A DNA stretch of 64,000 bases from Haladaptatus pallidirubidus (GCF_020700235.1 NZ_CP085301.1:868001-932000), one strand, 5' to 3'; positions 37,615-47,216 are shown, counted from the first letter of the stretch. The notes: a model not told the origin generated them from the letters alone. A program made the numbers and translations.

Positions 37615-38195
37615 GCTGTTGCTTCCTCCTACGCGAAACGAATACGACGAAAATCGGCGCTTCACGGCGTCTCAGCGGTCGTTTCTACGTACTAACTGTA
37701 CGCGCTGGAAGGTCGTAAGGCTTTCACCTGTTCTCGCAAGTGACTGACGGTTTTGCAAGGTGTTTCGGGGGTAATGGCTCGTTGAAAGCGGACGGCGGTC
37801 CGAACCGAGCCCGACCTCCTCGGGCGTTTACGCGCCCTCGTCGAACGGCCTCAGGCGCTCACTGCGTCCGGGGGGAGATTGGTCTGCCGATTCGCGGCAT
37901 TTACACACCCGACTTGAGGACGAGGCGAGGGGGCTTGCGCCAGCGGACGGCGCAGGTTCCCGAGCGTCGGGGAGGACAGAAGACGAAACGGAGCGTCGTG
38001 CCAGCAATCGGCACGACGCTCCACAGGTGGTTTGGCCCTAGCAGTTGCGATCGCGGCAAGAGAATCAAAACCCATCAAACAGCGTAACACGGACAGAAAC
38101 CAGCAATCGCGACGGAGCACGTTACAGCTCACACGAAATATCGGTCCCGGCCGAGAAACGGAGAACTTTTGACCGAACCGTGGGAAACGCCGGAC
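37615..38195. other. Gene-free stretch of about 580 bp
   Basis: No convincing gene. The stretch has GC-rich, coding-like composition between 37780 and 38060 but no frame that resembles a protein, and ends with an A/T-rich promoter-like region before the small gene at 38196. It contains the hairpin at 37990-38022. It could be a degraded gene or a structured RNA; nothing matched in my reading. Confidence 0.4.
37990..38022. repeat. Perfect 13-bp hairpin
   Basis: GGAGCGTCGTGCC and its exact reverse complement flank a seven-base loop. It sits in the gene-free stretch, away from any stop codon, so it is not an obvious terminator. Confidence 0.5.
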
Positions 38196-38399
38196 ATGAA
38201 TATCGAGGGCGAGACGCTCCGTGACATCGTCGTCTCCGTCGTGTCGGTCGGTCTATTTATCGCATCCACAATCGTCGTCGGCACTCAGTTCGACGACGGC
38301 GGCCTCACGGAGCAGGGGGCGCTTGCGCTCATCGCCGTCATGGTCGGCTTCGTGTTCTTAATGACCATCGTGGGTATCTGGCTGGCGAATCAACACTAA
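38196..38399 (+). CDS. Small two-helix membrane protein
   Basis: A 67-residue protein: an acidic start MNIEGETLRDIVVSV, a helix VVSVGLFIASTIVVGTQF, a charged turn and a second helix ALALIAVMVGFVFLMTIVGI ending WLANQH. No catalytic motif. It resembles small conserved haloarchaeal membrane proteins of unknown role. The ATG at 38196 is preferred. It converges on priL. Confidence 0.65.
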   Translation: MNIEGETLRDIVVSVVSVGLFIASTIVVGTQFDDGGLTEQGALALIAVMVGFVFLMTIVGIWLANQH

Positions 38400-38445
38400 A
38401 GATTTCCCCGAAGGTCACGCCTGACCGTCACGCGAAGGGTCACGC

Positions 38446-39513
38446 CTACCGGTCGCGCCAATCCGTCACGGCTCCGTTTTCGTCCAACGCGTCCTCGTAG
38501 TAGACGAGCGGATGCGTAATCGTCTCACAGCGGTCGTCCATGTTCACGCAGTCGTCGTAGGCTTTGAGCGTCGCGCAACTCGGCGGGGCGAACTGCGCGC
38601 TTCGCTCGTCGCGCACCCGCTCGACGCGGTAGCGCAGACGATCCGCCCGCGCCGAACCTCGAACTTCGCAGAGCGCCAGCACCTCGTCGGCGTCGAGTCC
38701 GATGCTGGCGAGGAACGATACGAGAGAAAACTCCGAGGCAGGAGCGAGCGGTTCCCCGTCCCGAATGTCCGTGAGCAGGGCTTTCATGCACGGCGGGAAA
38801 AATTCCGGCGCGAGCGTGTCGATGTCGTGCGAAAAGTCGGCGTCGGTGAACGACGATTCCAGTTCCGACACCTCCGCGGAGAGCGCGTCCGCGATTTCCT
38901 CCGGCACGGAAAGCGGGAGTTCGGAGGCGATGCGTTCTTCCGCCGCGGAGCGGAGCAGTTCGTGGAGTTCCGCCTGCGACACGCCGACCAGCCCGTCCGA
39001 AAGTCGTCGCGTGACGAGTCGCCAGTCGTCGTCGGAAAAATCACCGACGAGCGAAAGGTAGGTGCCGACAGTGACGCCGAAATCGTTCTCGCGCTTCGTC
39101 ACCGACTCGGCGAGGTCGAAATCCGAAAGAAGCGATTCGAGCGTGAGCGACGCTCCTTGCGTGCTTTTCAGACCGTCGCCCGGCGACTCGAAGTCGGCAA
39201 CGAACTGCTCGTAGGCCGTCCCGGCCTCCGCGCTGGCGTACTTTTCCACCGCGCCGGGAGCGTCGAGGAGCGACACCAGCATCCGGGCGATGGGATAGGA
39301 GAGAACTTCCGCGGTCACTCCCCATCGCGGACCGTCTTCGGGTGAGCGAACCGTCCCGTCCAGCAGCGCTCGGCGCACGCGCTCCACGCCGCGTTCGACC
39401 GCAGGGTGGCGGTCACCCTCGCCGGCGATGATCTCGGCGAGGTTGACGTTCGCGTCCCGAACCGCCTCACGGGAACTCGTGAGGAACGGGTACCGGGCGT
39501 GGAGCGAGTTCAT
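38446..39513 (-). CDS. priL: DNA primase large subunit
   Basis: A 355-residue primase regulatory subunit. It starts MNSLHARYPFLTSSREAV. The C-terminal iron-sulfur domain has the four expected cysteines, C242 (FFPPCMKALL), C313 (PPSCATLK), C322 and C329 (DCVNMDDRCE). An additional C282 lies in LCEVRGSA. Together with PriS it makes primers for replication; priS is not in the window. The ATG at 39511-39513 is chosen because the family begins MNxLHARYPF; a longer frame upstream is a shadow. Confidence 0.95.
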   Translation of the reverse strand: MNSLHARYPFLTSSREAVRDANVNLAEIIAGEGDRHPAVERGVERVRRALLDGTVRSPEDGPRWGVTAEVLSYPIARMLVSLLDAPGAVEKYASAEAGTAYEQFVADFESPGDGLKSTQGASLTLESLLSDFDLAESVTKRENDFGVTVGTYLSLVGDFSDDDWRLVTRRLSDGLVGVSQAELHELLRSAAEERIASELPLSVPEEIADALSAEVSELESSFTDADFSHDIDTLAPEFFPPCMKALLTDIRDGEPLAPASEFSLVSFLASIGLDADEVLALCEVRGSARADRLRYRVERVRDERSAQFAPPSCATLKAYDDCVNMDDRCETITHPLVYYEDALDENGAVTDWRDR

Positions 39514-39657
39514 ACTCGCCAATTCGTGTGGCCACGAATAAACGCGACGGTCGCTCGGTAACGGTCGATTACCCCGAGGCGGTGGAACGGAAATACGACG
39601 TTTCCCGACCGCAGTGGAATCCAATCATCTATTACCGCCGCGTGAGAAGCGGGTTCC

Positions 39658-40245
39658 GTGCCACGTTTCGCGTATCCGTGTCCCGACTGCCGAACCACGA
39701 CGAACCTCCACGGCCCGGACTGCCAGCTCGACGGCGAACCGTGGGCCGACATCGAGAAGTCGTACACGGACATCATCGCGGTACTCTCCACCGACTCGCA
39801 CACCGAAGAAGAGCTCCGAGAGGCGATTCACGGACGCTGGGATGGGCTTCACGCGGCGGCGTTGAGTCGTCTCCGCCACGAAAAACGGGTGGTCGAAAGC
39901 GACGGCGCGCTTCGCCTTCTCAGCGCGGAGGAGTTCCGCGAAACGGTGTCCGAGCCGAGTTTCGAGCCGATGGAAACGATTTACGAGAAAGGGAGCGTCC
40001 CGGGGACGCACGACAACGCCGTCTTCGCCATGATTGCGTGGTACGAGATGGTCGGTTTGTCGTGGCCCGAAACCCGCGAGAACGTCATCGACTGGCTTCA
40101 CAAAAGCGGAACGTGGGGGCGCGGCGGGTTCGAGGAATCCTCGCCCGAGGAGCTGGTCGAAAGCAAGCGACACGTCTACGAGGCAGGGTACGGCTGGAAG
40201 GAGAAAGCGCAATCGGCGAAGGCGGTTATCGACCGCAATCTGTGA
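39658..40245 (+). CDS. Zinc-ribbon/winged-helix protein adjacent to primase
   Basis: A 195-residue protein starting with a GTG. The N-terminal C8-x2-C11...H18-x3-C22 (YPCPDCRTTTNLHGPDC) is a likely zinc site. A winged-helix-like segment (EELREAIHG, LSRLRHEKRVVESD) follows. The C-terminal half has GTHDNAVFAMIAWYEMVGLS and ENVIDWLHKSGTWGRGGF. It diverges from priL with 144 bp between starts. A role with primase is guessed only from position. Confidence 0.65.
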   Translation: MPRFAYPCPDCRTTTNLHGPDCQLDGEPWADIEKSYTDIIAVLSTDSHTEEELREAIHGRWDGLHAAALSRLRHEKRVVESDGALRLLSAEEFRETVSEPSFEPMETIYEKGSVPGTHDNAVFAMIAWYEMVGLSWPETRENVIDWLHKSGTWGRGGFEESSPEELVESKRHVYEAGYGWKEKAQSAKAVIDRNL

Positions 40246-40323
40246 GCGAATCCGAACACGCATCGTGATTTGTTCGGGAAATCGCGCCACGATTATTATA
40301 TCGCTCGATACCCTGCTCTCGAT

Positions 40324-41334
40324 ATGAACTCGAGTAAGGGATTTTTGTTGGCATCGTTCGCCGTGTTTGCCCTCGTCGGCGTCCTACTCGTCCTCCCGTT
40401 TCTCCAGCACGTGCTCGCGGCGATCTTGCTCGGCTACATTCTGTACCCCCTCCAGCGACGACTTGCACCGCACGTCGGTTCCCGACTCTCGTCGGGACTG
40501 TTGCTCGTCGTCGCCACCGTTGCCTTTCTCCTCCCGTTCGCGGCCGTGGCGGGTGCTGTCATCGAGGAGGCGACGCGGCTCTGGATAGCGATTCGCGAAG
40601 GGCGCCTCGATCTCACGACCGTCGAGAGCTACGTGCTCCGGTATTCTGGGATAGAAGTGGACATTTCGGCGCTTCTCCAGTCGTCCGGTGAAAACGGCGC
40701 GACCCAGTTGGTCGGAAACCTCATCGGCGTGTTCGGAGCCGCCACGCACGCGCTCATCGGTCTCGGTCTCACCCTTTTTCTCCTCTACTACTTTCTGAAA
40801 GACGGTGACAGCCTCGTCCGCTGGATGCGGAGTGTAACGCCGCTCCCATCGGACGTGCAGGACGACTTGTACTCGGAAATCGACGACGTGATGTGGGCGG
40901 TTTTCGCCGGGCACGTTTTCGTTGCGGTCGTACAGGGCGTGGTCGCAGGAGTCGGCCTCTTCGTCACCGAAATACCGAACGCCCTCTTCTGGACGGCCGT
41001 GATGGTCGTACTCGCCCTTCTGCCGCTCATCGGCGCGTTCATGGTGTGGGGGCCGGCCGCCATCTACCTGTTCGTGAACGGACAGCCGCTCGCGGCGGCA
41101 TTCTTGGTCGTCTACGGAACCGTCGTCGTCGGCATCACGGACGACTACTTGCGGCCGATCGTGGTAGACCGTCACGCCGAGCTGAACCCGGCGGTCATCA
41201 TCCTCGGCTTGGTCGGCGGTATCTACGTTATGGGGTTCATGGGAATCTTCTTCGGCCCCGTCGCGCTGGGGGTGCTAAAGGCGATCATCGACGTGCTCGG
41301 AGAGGAGTACTCACGACCGGAAACGGGAGAGTAG
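40324..41334 (+). CDS. AI-2E-family transporter (PerM-like)
   Basis: A 336-residue membrane protein with seven or eight helices. The family motif DDYLRPIVVDRHAELNPAVI, the FLLYYFLKDGDSLVRWM helix and GGIYVMGFMGIFFGPVALGV are clear. AI-2E proteins were named for quorum-signal export, but many are cation/proton antiporters, so the substrate is unknown. The ATG at 40324 (MNSSKGFLLAS) matches family length. Confidence 0.9.
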   Translation: MNSSKGFLLASFAVFALVGVLLVLPFLQHVLAAILLGYILYPLQRRLAPHVGSRLSSGLLLVVATVAFLLPFAAVAGAVIEEATRLWIAIREGRLDLTTVESYVLRYSGIEVDISALLQSSGENGATQLVGNLIGVFGAATHALIGLGLTLFLLYYFLKDGDSLVRWMRSVTPLPSDVQDDLYSEIDDVMWAVFAGHVFVAVVQGVVAGVGLFVTEIPNALFWTAVMVVLALLPLIGAFMVWGPAAIYLFVNGQPLAAAFLVVYGTVVVGITDDYLRPIVVDRHAELNPAVIILGLVGGIYVMGFMGIFFGPVALGVLKAIIDVLGEEYSRPETGE

Positions 41335-41404
41335 CTTTCGAAGAAGATTGTACGATGATATTCGGTCGGTCGGCTGCTCAGCGTCTCCCGAAGCGAGAAA
41401 AGGG

Positions 41405-42148
41405 TTAGTCGCTCTGGATGCGCGGCGCGAGCATGTACGTAACCTCGCCCATTCCTTCCGCGGTTTCGAAGTGAAGTTTCAGCGGGAACTCCTCGCCGAG
41501 GTCGATGGTCACTTCGCCGTTTTTCGGGAGCGCCTTGTTCATATCCTTCAGGTAGTCGAGGCTGAACAGAGAGTGGGCCGGGCCCGCAGTGAGATCGATG
41601 AGGTCGTCGGTGTCGAGTTTCAAATCGACGTTGTCGGTGTCGCCCTCTGCTTCGATGTAGAACACGTTTTCGTCCTCGTCGACGCCGAGTGCGATGTGGT
41701 CGGAGACCATGTCCGCGGCTTTAACTGCGCGGTCGATGTCCGAGCCTTCGACGACGATGGTCGCGGGAAGGTCGAGATCTGGAATGTCGGGTTCCTGCCG
41801 GATGGAGTCCGGGTCGATGAGCGCGAGGGTGTATTCCAGTCCGTCGATTTTGATGTGGAGTTTGCGGGTTTCCTCGTCCAGTTCCAACTCGATGAGTTGG
41901 TCGGAACTGGCCATTCCTGCAATACTTTCGAGTCGGTCTAAGTTGACGCCGATGACGCCGCCGTCCGCCTCGTAGGATTCGAATGCCTCGTTGGAGAGTT
42001 GGAGGTCGACCATGCCGACGTTCGCCGGGTCAACCGCCTTGATAGCGAGGCCATCCTCTTCGAGGTGGATTTTACACTCATCCACCAGTACGCCCACGGA
42101 ATCGATTGTCGTCCGGAGCGTATCCGCGCTCACGATAGCCTTGAACAT
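41405..42148 (-). CDS. pcn: DNA polymerase sliding clamp (PCNA)
   Basis: A 247-residue clamp that tethers polymerases to DNA. It starts [20 protein letters not shown], contains the interdomain stretch [20 protein letters not shown] and ends [12 protein letters not shown], as in other haloarchaeal PCNAs. Length is exact for the family. The protein is strongly acidic on its outer surface. A TATA-like element lies 30 bp before the ATG. Confidence 0.97.
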   Translation of the reverse strand: MFKAIVSADTLRTTIDSVGVLVDECKIHLEEDGLAIKAVDPANVGMVDLQLSNEAFESYEADGGVIGVNLDRLESIAGMASSDQLIELELDEETRKLHIKIDGLEYTLALIDPDSIRQEPDIPDLDLPATIVVEGSDIDRAVKAADMVSDHIALGVDEDENVFYIEAEGDTDNVDLKLDTDDLIDLTAGPAHSLFSLDYLKDMNKALPKNGEVTIDLGEEFPLKLHFETAEGMGEVTYMLAPRIQSD

Positions 42149-42173
42149 GTTGGCGATTGCTACGAAACCGCGG

Positions 42174-42181
42174 CATAAAAA
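42174..42181 (-). promoter_or_regulatory. TATA box of pcn
   Basis: TTTTTATG on the minus strand, centred 30 bp from the pcn ATG. The spacing implies a leaderless transcript. Confidence 0.5.
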
Positions 42182-42317
42182 GTCACCCGTTCGCGCGCGC
42201 GACGTGTGCGTGTGACAAACAGTTTCTGCCCGACTCACCGCCGTTTCCGGATTATTACATCCGTCAATAAACAGATTTTTGATAAACGTTTTACGGGAGA
42301 AGGTATTCTTCTCGAAT

Positions 42318-42467
42318 ATGTCGCAGGAGTGGCGGCCAGAAGGATACACGCTCGATGAAGACGACCCACGCTGGGGAATATGCGATTATTGTAACAAAAA
42401 AGTCTTCGTTGGCGGGAAGAACAAATCGGACCTCGTTCGGCATCAGGACGAGTGTGAACATCGCTGA
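42318..42467 (+). CDS. Small zinc-finger protein, 49 residues
   Basis: A 49-residue protein reading [20 protein letters not shown] then [20 protein letters not shown] and [10 protein letters not shown]-x2-C...H-x3-C arrangement is present. The N-terminus contains a very acidic linker. It is divergent from pcn and 120 bp upstream of rlmE on the same strand. Short zinc-finger proteins of this size are common in haloarchaea and often act as regulators; no target is known. Confidence 0.65.
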   Translation: MSQEWRPEGYTLDEDDPRWGICDYCNKKVFVGGKNKSDLVRHQDECEHR

Positions 42468-42590
42468 GACGATATCTCCGGCAGTTATTTTCATATTCGC
42501 CAGTCTTAACCCCGGGGCGACGGACGGGCAAAGCGAGAGACGAAGCGAACGAAGGGCGTTTACGCCTCCGAAGGATAGCATCCACAACAA

Positions 42591-43349
42591 ATGGCTCGCA
42601 AAGACCACTACTACAATAAATCCAAGCAGGAAGGCTACCGCGCCCGGTCGGCCTACAAATTAAAACAGCTGGACGAGGAGGCAAACCTCATCGGCGAGGG
42701 AGAAACCGTCATCGACCTCGGCGCCGCCCCCGGCGGATGGCTACAGGTCGCAAAGGAGCAAGTCGGCGAGTCAGGAACCGTCGTCGGCGTCGACCTCCAG
42801 CGAATCGACGAACTAGACGGCGTCGAGACGATTCGCGGCGACATGACCGAGGAGAAAACGCGAGAGGAAGTCCGAGAATCGGTCGGTTCCGCCGACGTCG
42901 TCCTCTCCGACATGGCACCGAACATGTCCGGCGAGTATAGCCTCGACCACGCTCGATCGGTCTACCTCGCCCGACAGGCCTTCGAGACGGCGCTGGAGAT
43001 GTTGGACAGCGGCGGTGACTTCGTCGCGAAGGTGTTTCAGGGGCCGGATTTAGCCGACCTGCGCGACGACATCGAAGACGAGTTCGAATACGTCAGAACG
43101 ATGAGTCCCGAAGCTTCCCGCGACGAATCCTCCGAAGTATACCTCGTGGCCCGGGGGTACCTCACCTCGCCGGTGGAGGCGGGAGACACCCTCGAAGTGA
43201 CCATCGAAAACGTCGGAAGCGAAGGCGACGGCATCGCAAAAGTCGAGGGGTACACGCTGTTCGTCCCGAGTACGGAGGCCGGTGAGACAGTCGAAATCCG
43301 CGTCGAAGAGGTCAAACCACGATTCGGCTTCGCCCAGAAAATCGACTAA
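42591..43349 (+). CDS. rlmE: 23S rRNA (uridine-2'-O-)methyltransferase RlmE with TRAM domain
   Basis: A 252-residue FtsJ-like methyltransferase. The SAM-binding motif IDLGAAPGGWLQVA, the acidic GVDLQRID, and the catalytic SDMAPNMSG and FVAKVFQG are present. The last 55 residues are a TRAM RNA-binding domain (VEAGDTLEVTIENVGSEGDG). Such a fusion is typical of haloarchaea and would help substrate binding. Starts at ATG 42591 (MARKDHYYNKSKQEGYRARS). Confidence 0.95.
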   Translation: MARKDHYYNKSKQEGYRARSAYKLKQLDEEANLIGEGETVIDLGAAPGGWLQVAKEQVGESGTVVGVDLQRIDELDGVETIRGDMTEEKTREEVRESVGSADVVLSDMAPNMSGEYSLDHARSVYLARQAFETALEMLDSGGDFVAKVFQGPDLADLRDDIEDEFEYVRTMSPEASRDESSEVYLVARGYLTSPVEAGDTLEVTIENVGSEGDGIAKVEGYTLFVPSTEAGETVEIRVEEVKPRFGFAQKID

Positions 43350-43391
43350 CGAAGTAGTCGATTCGCGCGAGAAAAGTTACGTAGCGATTCG

Positions 43392-43847
43392 TTAGGAACG
43401 CGGAATTCCGGAGATGAGAAGCGAGGTCACGATACCGAACAGTCCGAGTAGCGCCAATCGCACGACTGCGAATCCTTCGGGATTCACCATCGGAATCGCC
43501 GCGTTCGCGGCGATTCCGACGACTGCGAGCACCGCCGCGAGAATACGGTAGTACTTTTCGTCGTACTCGATATTCGCGGCCCGAACCCACGGATTCTCGT
43601 CCGGGGCGCTGCTGTAGGAGCGCCGTCTTCGCTCGATGCCATCCTCGGTTCGAACGGCGTAGAACGCGCGTCGCAGGGATAGTAGAATGCCCCCGAAAAT
43701 CGCGCCGACGAACAGGCCCGTAACGATATTTTCATCGCTTCCGAGGACGGCCACGCCGACCCCGAAGCCGAGCGTCGGGAGGAGAAATAAACCGGCGATT
43801 TCCAGCATATCGACGACCGGGGCCGTCGTCTCCTGCGGTGATTGCAT
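43392..43847 (-). CDS. Four-helix membrane protein of unknown function
   Basis: A 151-residue membrane protein with four likely helices: VVDMLEIAGLFLLPTLGFGV, IVTGLFVGAIFGGILLSL, ILAAVLAVVGIAANAAIPMV and VVRLALLGLFGIVTSLLI. A hydrophilic middle (RTEDGIERRRRSYSSAPDE) lies between the second and third. No family is recognised. Convergent with rlmE. Confidence 0.55.
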   Translation of the reverse strand: MQSPQETTAPVVDMLEIAGLFLLPTLGFGVGVAVLGSDENIVTGLFVGAIFGGILLSLRRAFYAVRTEDGIERRRRSYSSAPDENPWVRAANIEYDEKYYRILAAVLAVVGIAANAAIPMVNPEGFAVVRLALLGLFGIVTSLLISGIPRS

Positions 43848-43911
43848 CGGTATTTTCGTATTGTTTCGTTGCTACTTAGAGGTTAACGCCGTAGAATACG
43901 AATCGCCGCCG

Positions 43912-44682
43912 TCAATCGGCCGTACTCGGATACGTCGGCGCATGACCCTGCGAGCGCAGGTATCCGACGACGGCGTAGACGAATGGCGTGTCGAGGAAAG
44001 CGACGACGAGTTTGAAGATGTACTGGCCGACGATGAGCGAGAGGATGACGTTTCCGGGGAGTTGCGCCCCGATGCCGAGATACTGCGGGAAGACGAAAAA
44101 CGCCACGCTGACGAAGATGACCGTGTCGATAGCCTGACTGCTCGCCGTCGAACCTATGTTGCGCGCCCAGAGGTGGGCTCCGCCCGTAAGTTCACGGAGT
44201 TTGTGGAACACGATGACGTCCCAGTTCTGGCTCACGGCGTAAGCTAACAGACTGCCAACGACGATTGGCGTGCTCGCTCCGAGGACGGTTTCGAACATCG
44301 TCGGGTCGACGCTGGACTGTGCGGCGGGCGCTCGGATGGTAGACCAGACGAGCGCCAGCATAACGAAGTTCATCACCAGTCCGACGGTCACGAGTCTCGT
44401 CGCCGCCCGGCGTCCGTACAGTTCCGAATAGCAGTCCGACGCGAAGAATGTGAGCGCGTACGCCAGCGCCGCACCCGGCAGGACGAGCGCATCATCAGTA
44501 ACCGGGAGTGAAAACGGAAGGCCGAACGCCAACACCTTCGCCGCGGTGAGTTGGGCCGTCACGAGTGCCGTGATGAACAGACCCGCGATGGTGAGTTGAC
44601 CGGTGGCGAGGGCGGGCTGGTGGCTCCCTCGCGGCCGCTGATCGGTTGGGTTTTCCGAGGGTCGCCGACCCTCGTCAGTCAT
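43912..44682 (-). CDS. Queuosine precursor transporter (YhhQ/VUT family)
   Basis: A 256-residue membrane protein with six helices. The family motif ALTFFASDCYSELYGRRAA, and SQNWDVIVFHKLRELTGGAH with LWARNIGSTASSQAIDTVI, are clear. Family members import preQ0 or queuine; archaea use preQ0 for archaeosine in tRNA, so the likely role is preQ0 salvage. The start ATG overlaps the end of an upstream RHH gene by eight bases, so the two are coupled. Confidence 0.9.
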   Translation of the reverse strand: MTDEGRRPSENPTDQRPRGSHQPALATGQLTIAGLFITALVTAQLTAAKVLAFGLPFSLPVTDDALVLPGAALAYALTFFASDCYSELYGRRAATRLVTVGLVMNFVMLALVWSTIRAPAAQSSVDPTMFETVLGASTPIVVGSLLAYAVSQNWDVIVFHKLRELTGGAHLWARNIGSTASSQAIDTVIFVSVAFFVFPQYLGIGAQLPGNVILSLIVGQYIFKLVVAFLDTPFVYAVVGYLRSQGHAPTYPSTAD

Positions 44683-44848
44683 CCTGCAATCTCCCATGGC
44701 GCTCGTCTATCTCGTCTAAAACGTCCAGCATCTTCCTGACGGAGGCGCGAATCGCCTCGCTTCGGTTGACGAATTTCCCGTCCTCACCGACGTGTGCATC
44801 CAAGTCGGCGAGCAGTTCGTCGGGCACTTCGACGCTTATCTTGCTCAT
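44675..44848 (-). CDS. Ribbon-helix-helix (CopG-like) DNA-binding protein, 57 residues
   Basis: A 57-residue protein reading MSKISVEVPDELLADLDAHV, GKFVNRSEAIRASVRKMLDV and LDEIDERHGRLQDD. The strand SVEVPDELL followed by the NRSEAIRASVR helix is the RHH pattern. Its stop overlaps the start of the queuosine transporter by eight bases (ATGACTGA), a translational coupling. It may repress its own operon in response to a precursor or tRNA modification state. Only the sequence supports this. Confidence 0.8.
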   Translation of the reverse strand: MSKISVEVPDELLADLDAHVGEDGKFVNRSEAIRASVRKMLDVLDEIDERHGRLQDD

Positions 44849-44884
44849 ACCGTGATATTCTCAGAAGCATACTTAAGCACACCG

Positions 44885-47122
44885 TCAGGCGCGCCTACCG
44901 CCGAAAGTGAACACCCACAGGATTGCGAGTCCCAGTCCGTAGGCCAGCGAAACCGGGATTGCGACGAGGAACATCGTGTAGAGGCTGTCCGGCGTCACCA
45001 GTCCCGCGATTGCGAAGGTTCCGACGACGAACACCCGCCAGCGATTTCGCATGGATTTGTAGTTGAGGATGCCGCCCGCGTGGAACAGGAACATCGAGAC
45101 GGGGATGTTTGCCAAAAGGCCGATACCGACCGTGGTGAAGAAAACGAGCCAGAAGAAGCTCTTCACACGGTAAGAGATTATCATCTCCGCGGCGTGAGCG
45201 TCGGTGACGAGCCACGAGATGATGCTCGGCGCGATGAGACCGTATCCAATGGCGCTGCCGACGACGAGACCGAGGAAGAGCATCCCGCCCCAGACGAAGA
45301 ACACGTTGCGGTTCCCCTTGACGAGTTTGCGCTCTTTCATCGCCGGCCAGCCGTAGTACATCACCATCGGAAGCACGGAGACGGCGGCGAGCAGGGTACT
45401 GATTTTCACCTCGAAGATGAGCGCCTCGACAGGGTGGAGCGTCACGATGTTGAGCAGGTCGCCCTGTCGAACGATTTCCTGCGGAACACGCCGCGTGAAA
45501 TCCTCGTTGATGTAGCCGATACCGCCGTTGTACAGCCAGACGAACACGCCCGCGAGGACGAGCATGAACACGCCGACGACTCGGAACATCTTCGACGTGA
45601 GGCTCCGGAAGATGAACGCGATGTCGTAGTAGTAGCCGCCGATGTCGTCTTCCGTCGTCTCGTCATCGGTGAAGGCGTTGGCCATCCCGGCGGCGGTGCT
45701 TTGGACGACGTTTCCACCATCGTCCTCGTTTCCTTGCTTTGCAACGTCTTCGGCGAGCGGTGCGCCGTCGGCTTCGCGGACTTCTGGTTCCTCTTTTTCC
45801 TCTTCCTCGTTGACCTCGTCCCAGCGGTCGAGGATGAGCTGCGCCTTGTCGGGGTCATCGTTTTCCATCGCGGTGCGCGCGTGGTCGAGCGATTCCCCTT
45901 CGCTCATCTCCTCGAACACTTCGGGAGGAGCCGCACGAACGCCTGCCGAATCGAGTTCGTCGATGTCGAGTGCACTCGGTGCGCCGGAGGGTTCCATCGT
46001 CGAACCGGCTTCGAGCGAGGCGAACAGGAAGTAGAGAACCGCGATAACGAATCCCAAAAGAGCGAACCCGACCACGACTGCGACGATGGCCGTTTCCCGC
46101 GGAAGACCGAGGTACTGCTGGAGGGTCGGAATATCGTTCACCGGGCGATACTTCGCCGGAAACATCGGAAGCAGTTCGTTCTGGACGTAGAGGCCGCCGC
46201 CCTGCGAGATAAACAGGTAGGTTCCGCCGCCGGCGACCAGCGCGATACCGGCGATGTGGCTCCATTTCTCCCGAATCGTCTTTCCGAGGCTCACCGCCTC
46301 GCTTCCGCGACGGATGGTGACGACGATTTTCGTTAGGTAGAGGCTGAACGCGTACAGGACGAGCAGCGGCGCGGCCCACATGATCTGCGTGAACGGATCC
46401 GGGGGGGAGAAGAACGCACCGAACAGGAAGATGCCGAGAACCGCGTACCGCCACTTGTCGCGGAACGTTTCGTAGCGGACGATGCCCGTGTAGCCGAGCG
46501 AGCTCATGACGAGTGGCATCTCGGCGGCGAGTCCGAACGAGAGCGTCAGCACGAGGACGAACTCCGTCCATTCAACGATACCGTAATTCGGACTGAATCC
46601 CGCATTGACCGCGTTTTCCGCCAAGAAATTGAACATTATCGGGAAGAAAAGCGAGTAGCCGTAGGAAAGACCACCGATAAAGAGGACGATGGCGAGAACG
46701 ACCATCGGGAAAATCTTCCAGTACGAAATCGAGAGGTCGGGGTACCATTCGCGTTGTCGAAGCGAATCGCGGCTAAGATACAGAAGGACGGGGAGCGCGA
46801 TGAGTGCACCGGCAATCATCGCGATTTTCGCCTGTAAGAGGATAACGTCGAACGGTGTCACCGCGACGATGTTGACCTTGCCCATCACGTGTTGGGGCAT
46901 TCCAGAGGTCGTCACCTCTTTCAGAAACGGCCAGATGCCCGGAAACGATCCGATGGGCGTCGTCATCGCGTAGAACGTCCCGAGGAACCCGAGAACGAAT
47001 ACGATGAAGACTTTCTGCAGATGCTTCTGGGCGGCAGAAAGCATCGCTCCGATCGTCTCACGGCCGCTCGCGACCGTTTCCGCGGTATCTTCGCCGATAA
47101 CGCTGTTCCCCGAGGTAGACAT
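44885..47122 (-). CDS. tatCt: Twin-arginine translocase subunit TatC, tandem (double) form
   Basis: A 745-residue protein in which two TatC units are fused, the haloarchaeal TatCt. The first TatC (1-320) contains FSPPDPFTQIMWAAPLLVLY and the second (510-745) GLVTPDSLYTMFLVAIPVSL. A linker of about 140 acidic residues and extra helices lies between. TatC recognises twin-arginine signals; haloarchaea depend strongly on Tat export because proteins fold fast in high salt. It is divergent from tatCo. Confidence 0.95.
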   Translation of the reverse strand: MSTSGNSVIGEDTAETVASGRETIGAMLSAAQKHLQKVFIVFVLGFLGTFYAMTTPIGSFPGIWPFLKEVTTSGMPQHVMGKVNIVAVTPFDVILLQAKIAMIAGALIALPVLLYLSRDSLRQREWYPDLSISYWKIFPMVVLAIVLFIGGLSYGYSLFFPIMFNFLAENAVNAGFSPNYGIVEWTEFVLVLTLSFGLAAEMPLVMSSLGYTGIVRYETFRDKWRYAVLGIFLFGAFFSPPDPFTQIMWAAPLLVLYAFSLYLTKIVVTIRRGSEAVSLGKTIREKWSHIAGIALVAGGGTYLFISQGGGLYVQNELLPMFPAKYRPVNDIPTLQQYLGLPRETAIVAVVVGFALLGFVIAVLYFLFASLEAGSTMEPSGAPSALDIDELDSAGVRAAPPEVFEEMSEGESLDHARTAMENDDPDKAQLILDRWDEVNEEEEKEEPEVREADGAPLAEDVAKQGNEDDGGNVVQSTAAGMANAFTDDETTEDDIGGYYYDIAFIFRSLTSKMFRVVGVFMLVLAGVFVWLYNGGIGYINEDFTRRVPQEIVRQGDLLNIVTLHPVEALIFEVKISTLLAAVSVLPMVMYYGWPAMKERKLVKGNRNVFFVWGGMLFLGLVVGSAIGYGLIAPSIISWLVTDAHAAEMIISYRVKSFFWLVFFTTVGIGLLANIPVSMFLFHAGGILNYKSMRNRWRVFVVGTFAIAGLVTPDSLYTMFLVAIPVSLAYGLGLAILWVFTFGGRRA

Positions 47123-47216
47123 TCCTTGCGAATGGTAACCCCGTCCCAGTTATCAATCTTCTCGTCTCGCAAGATGAAGAAAGCCTATAATAACCCGGAT
47201 GCTTAGCACCGGGTGA

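Noticed and set aside
37740..38100. Possible TnpB-associated RNA, SRP RNA or RNase P RNA
   Set aside because: Conserved core sequences of RNase P and SRP RNAs are not visible and no transposon gene is adjacent; left as unknown.
44792..46336. 514-codon frame opposite tatCt
   Set aside because: Antisense of a clear TatC gene; composition extreme and no conserved pattern.
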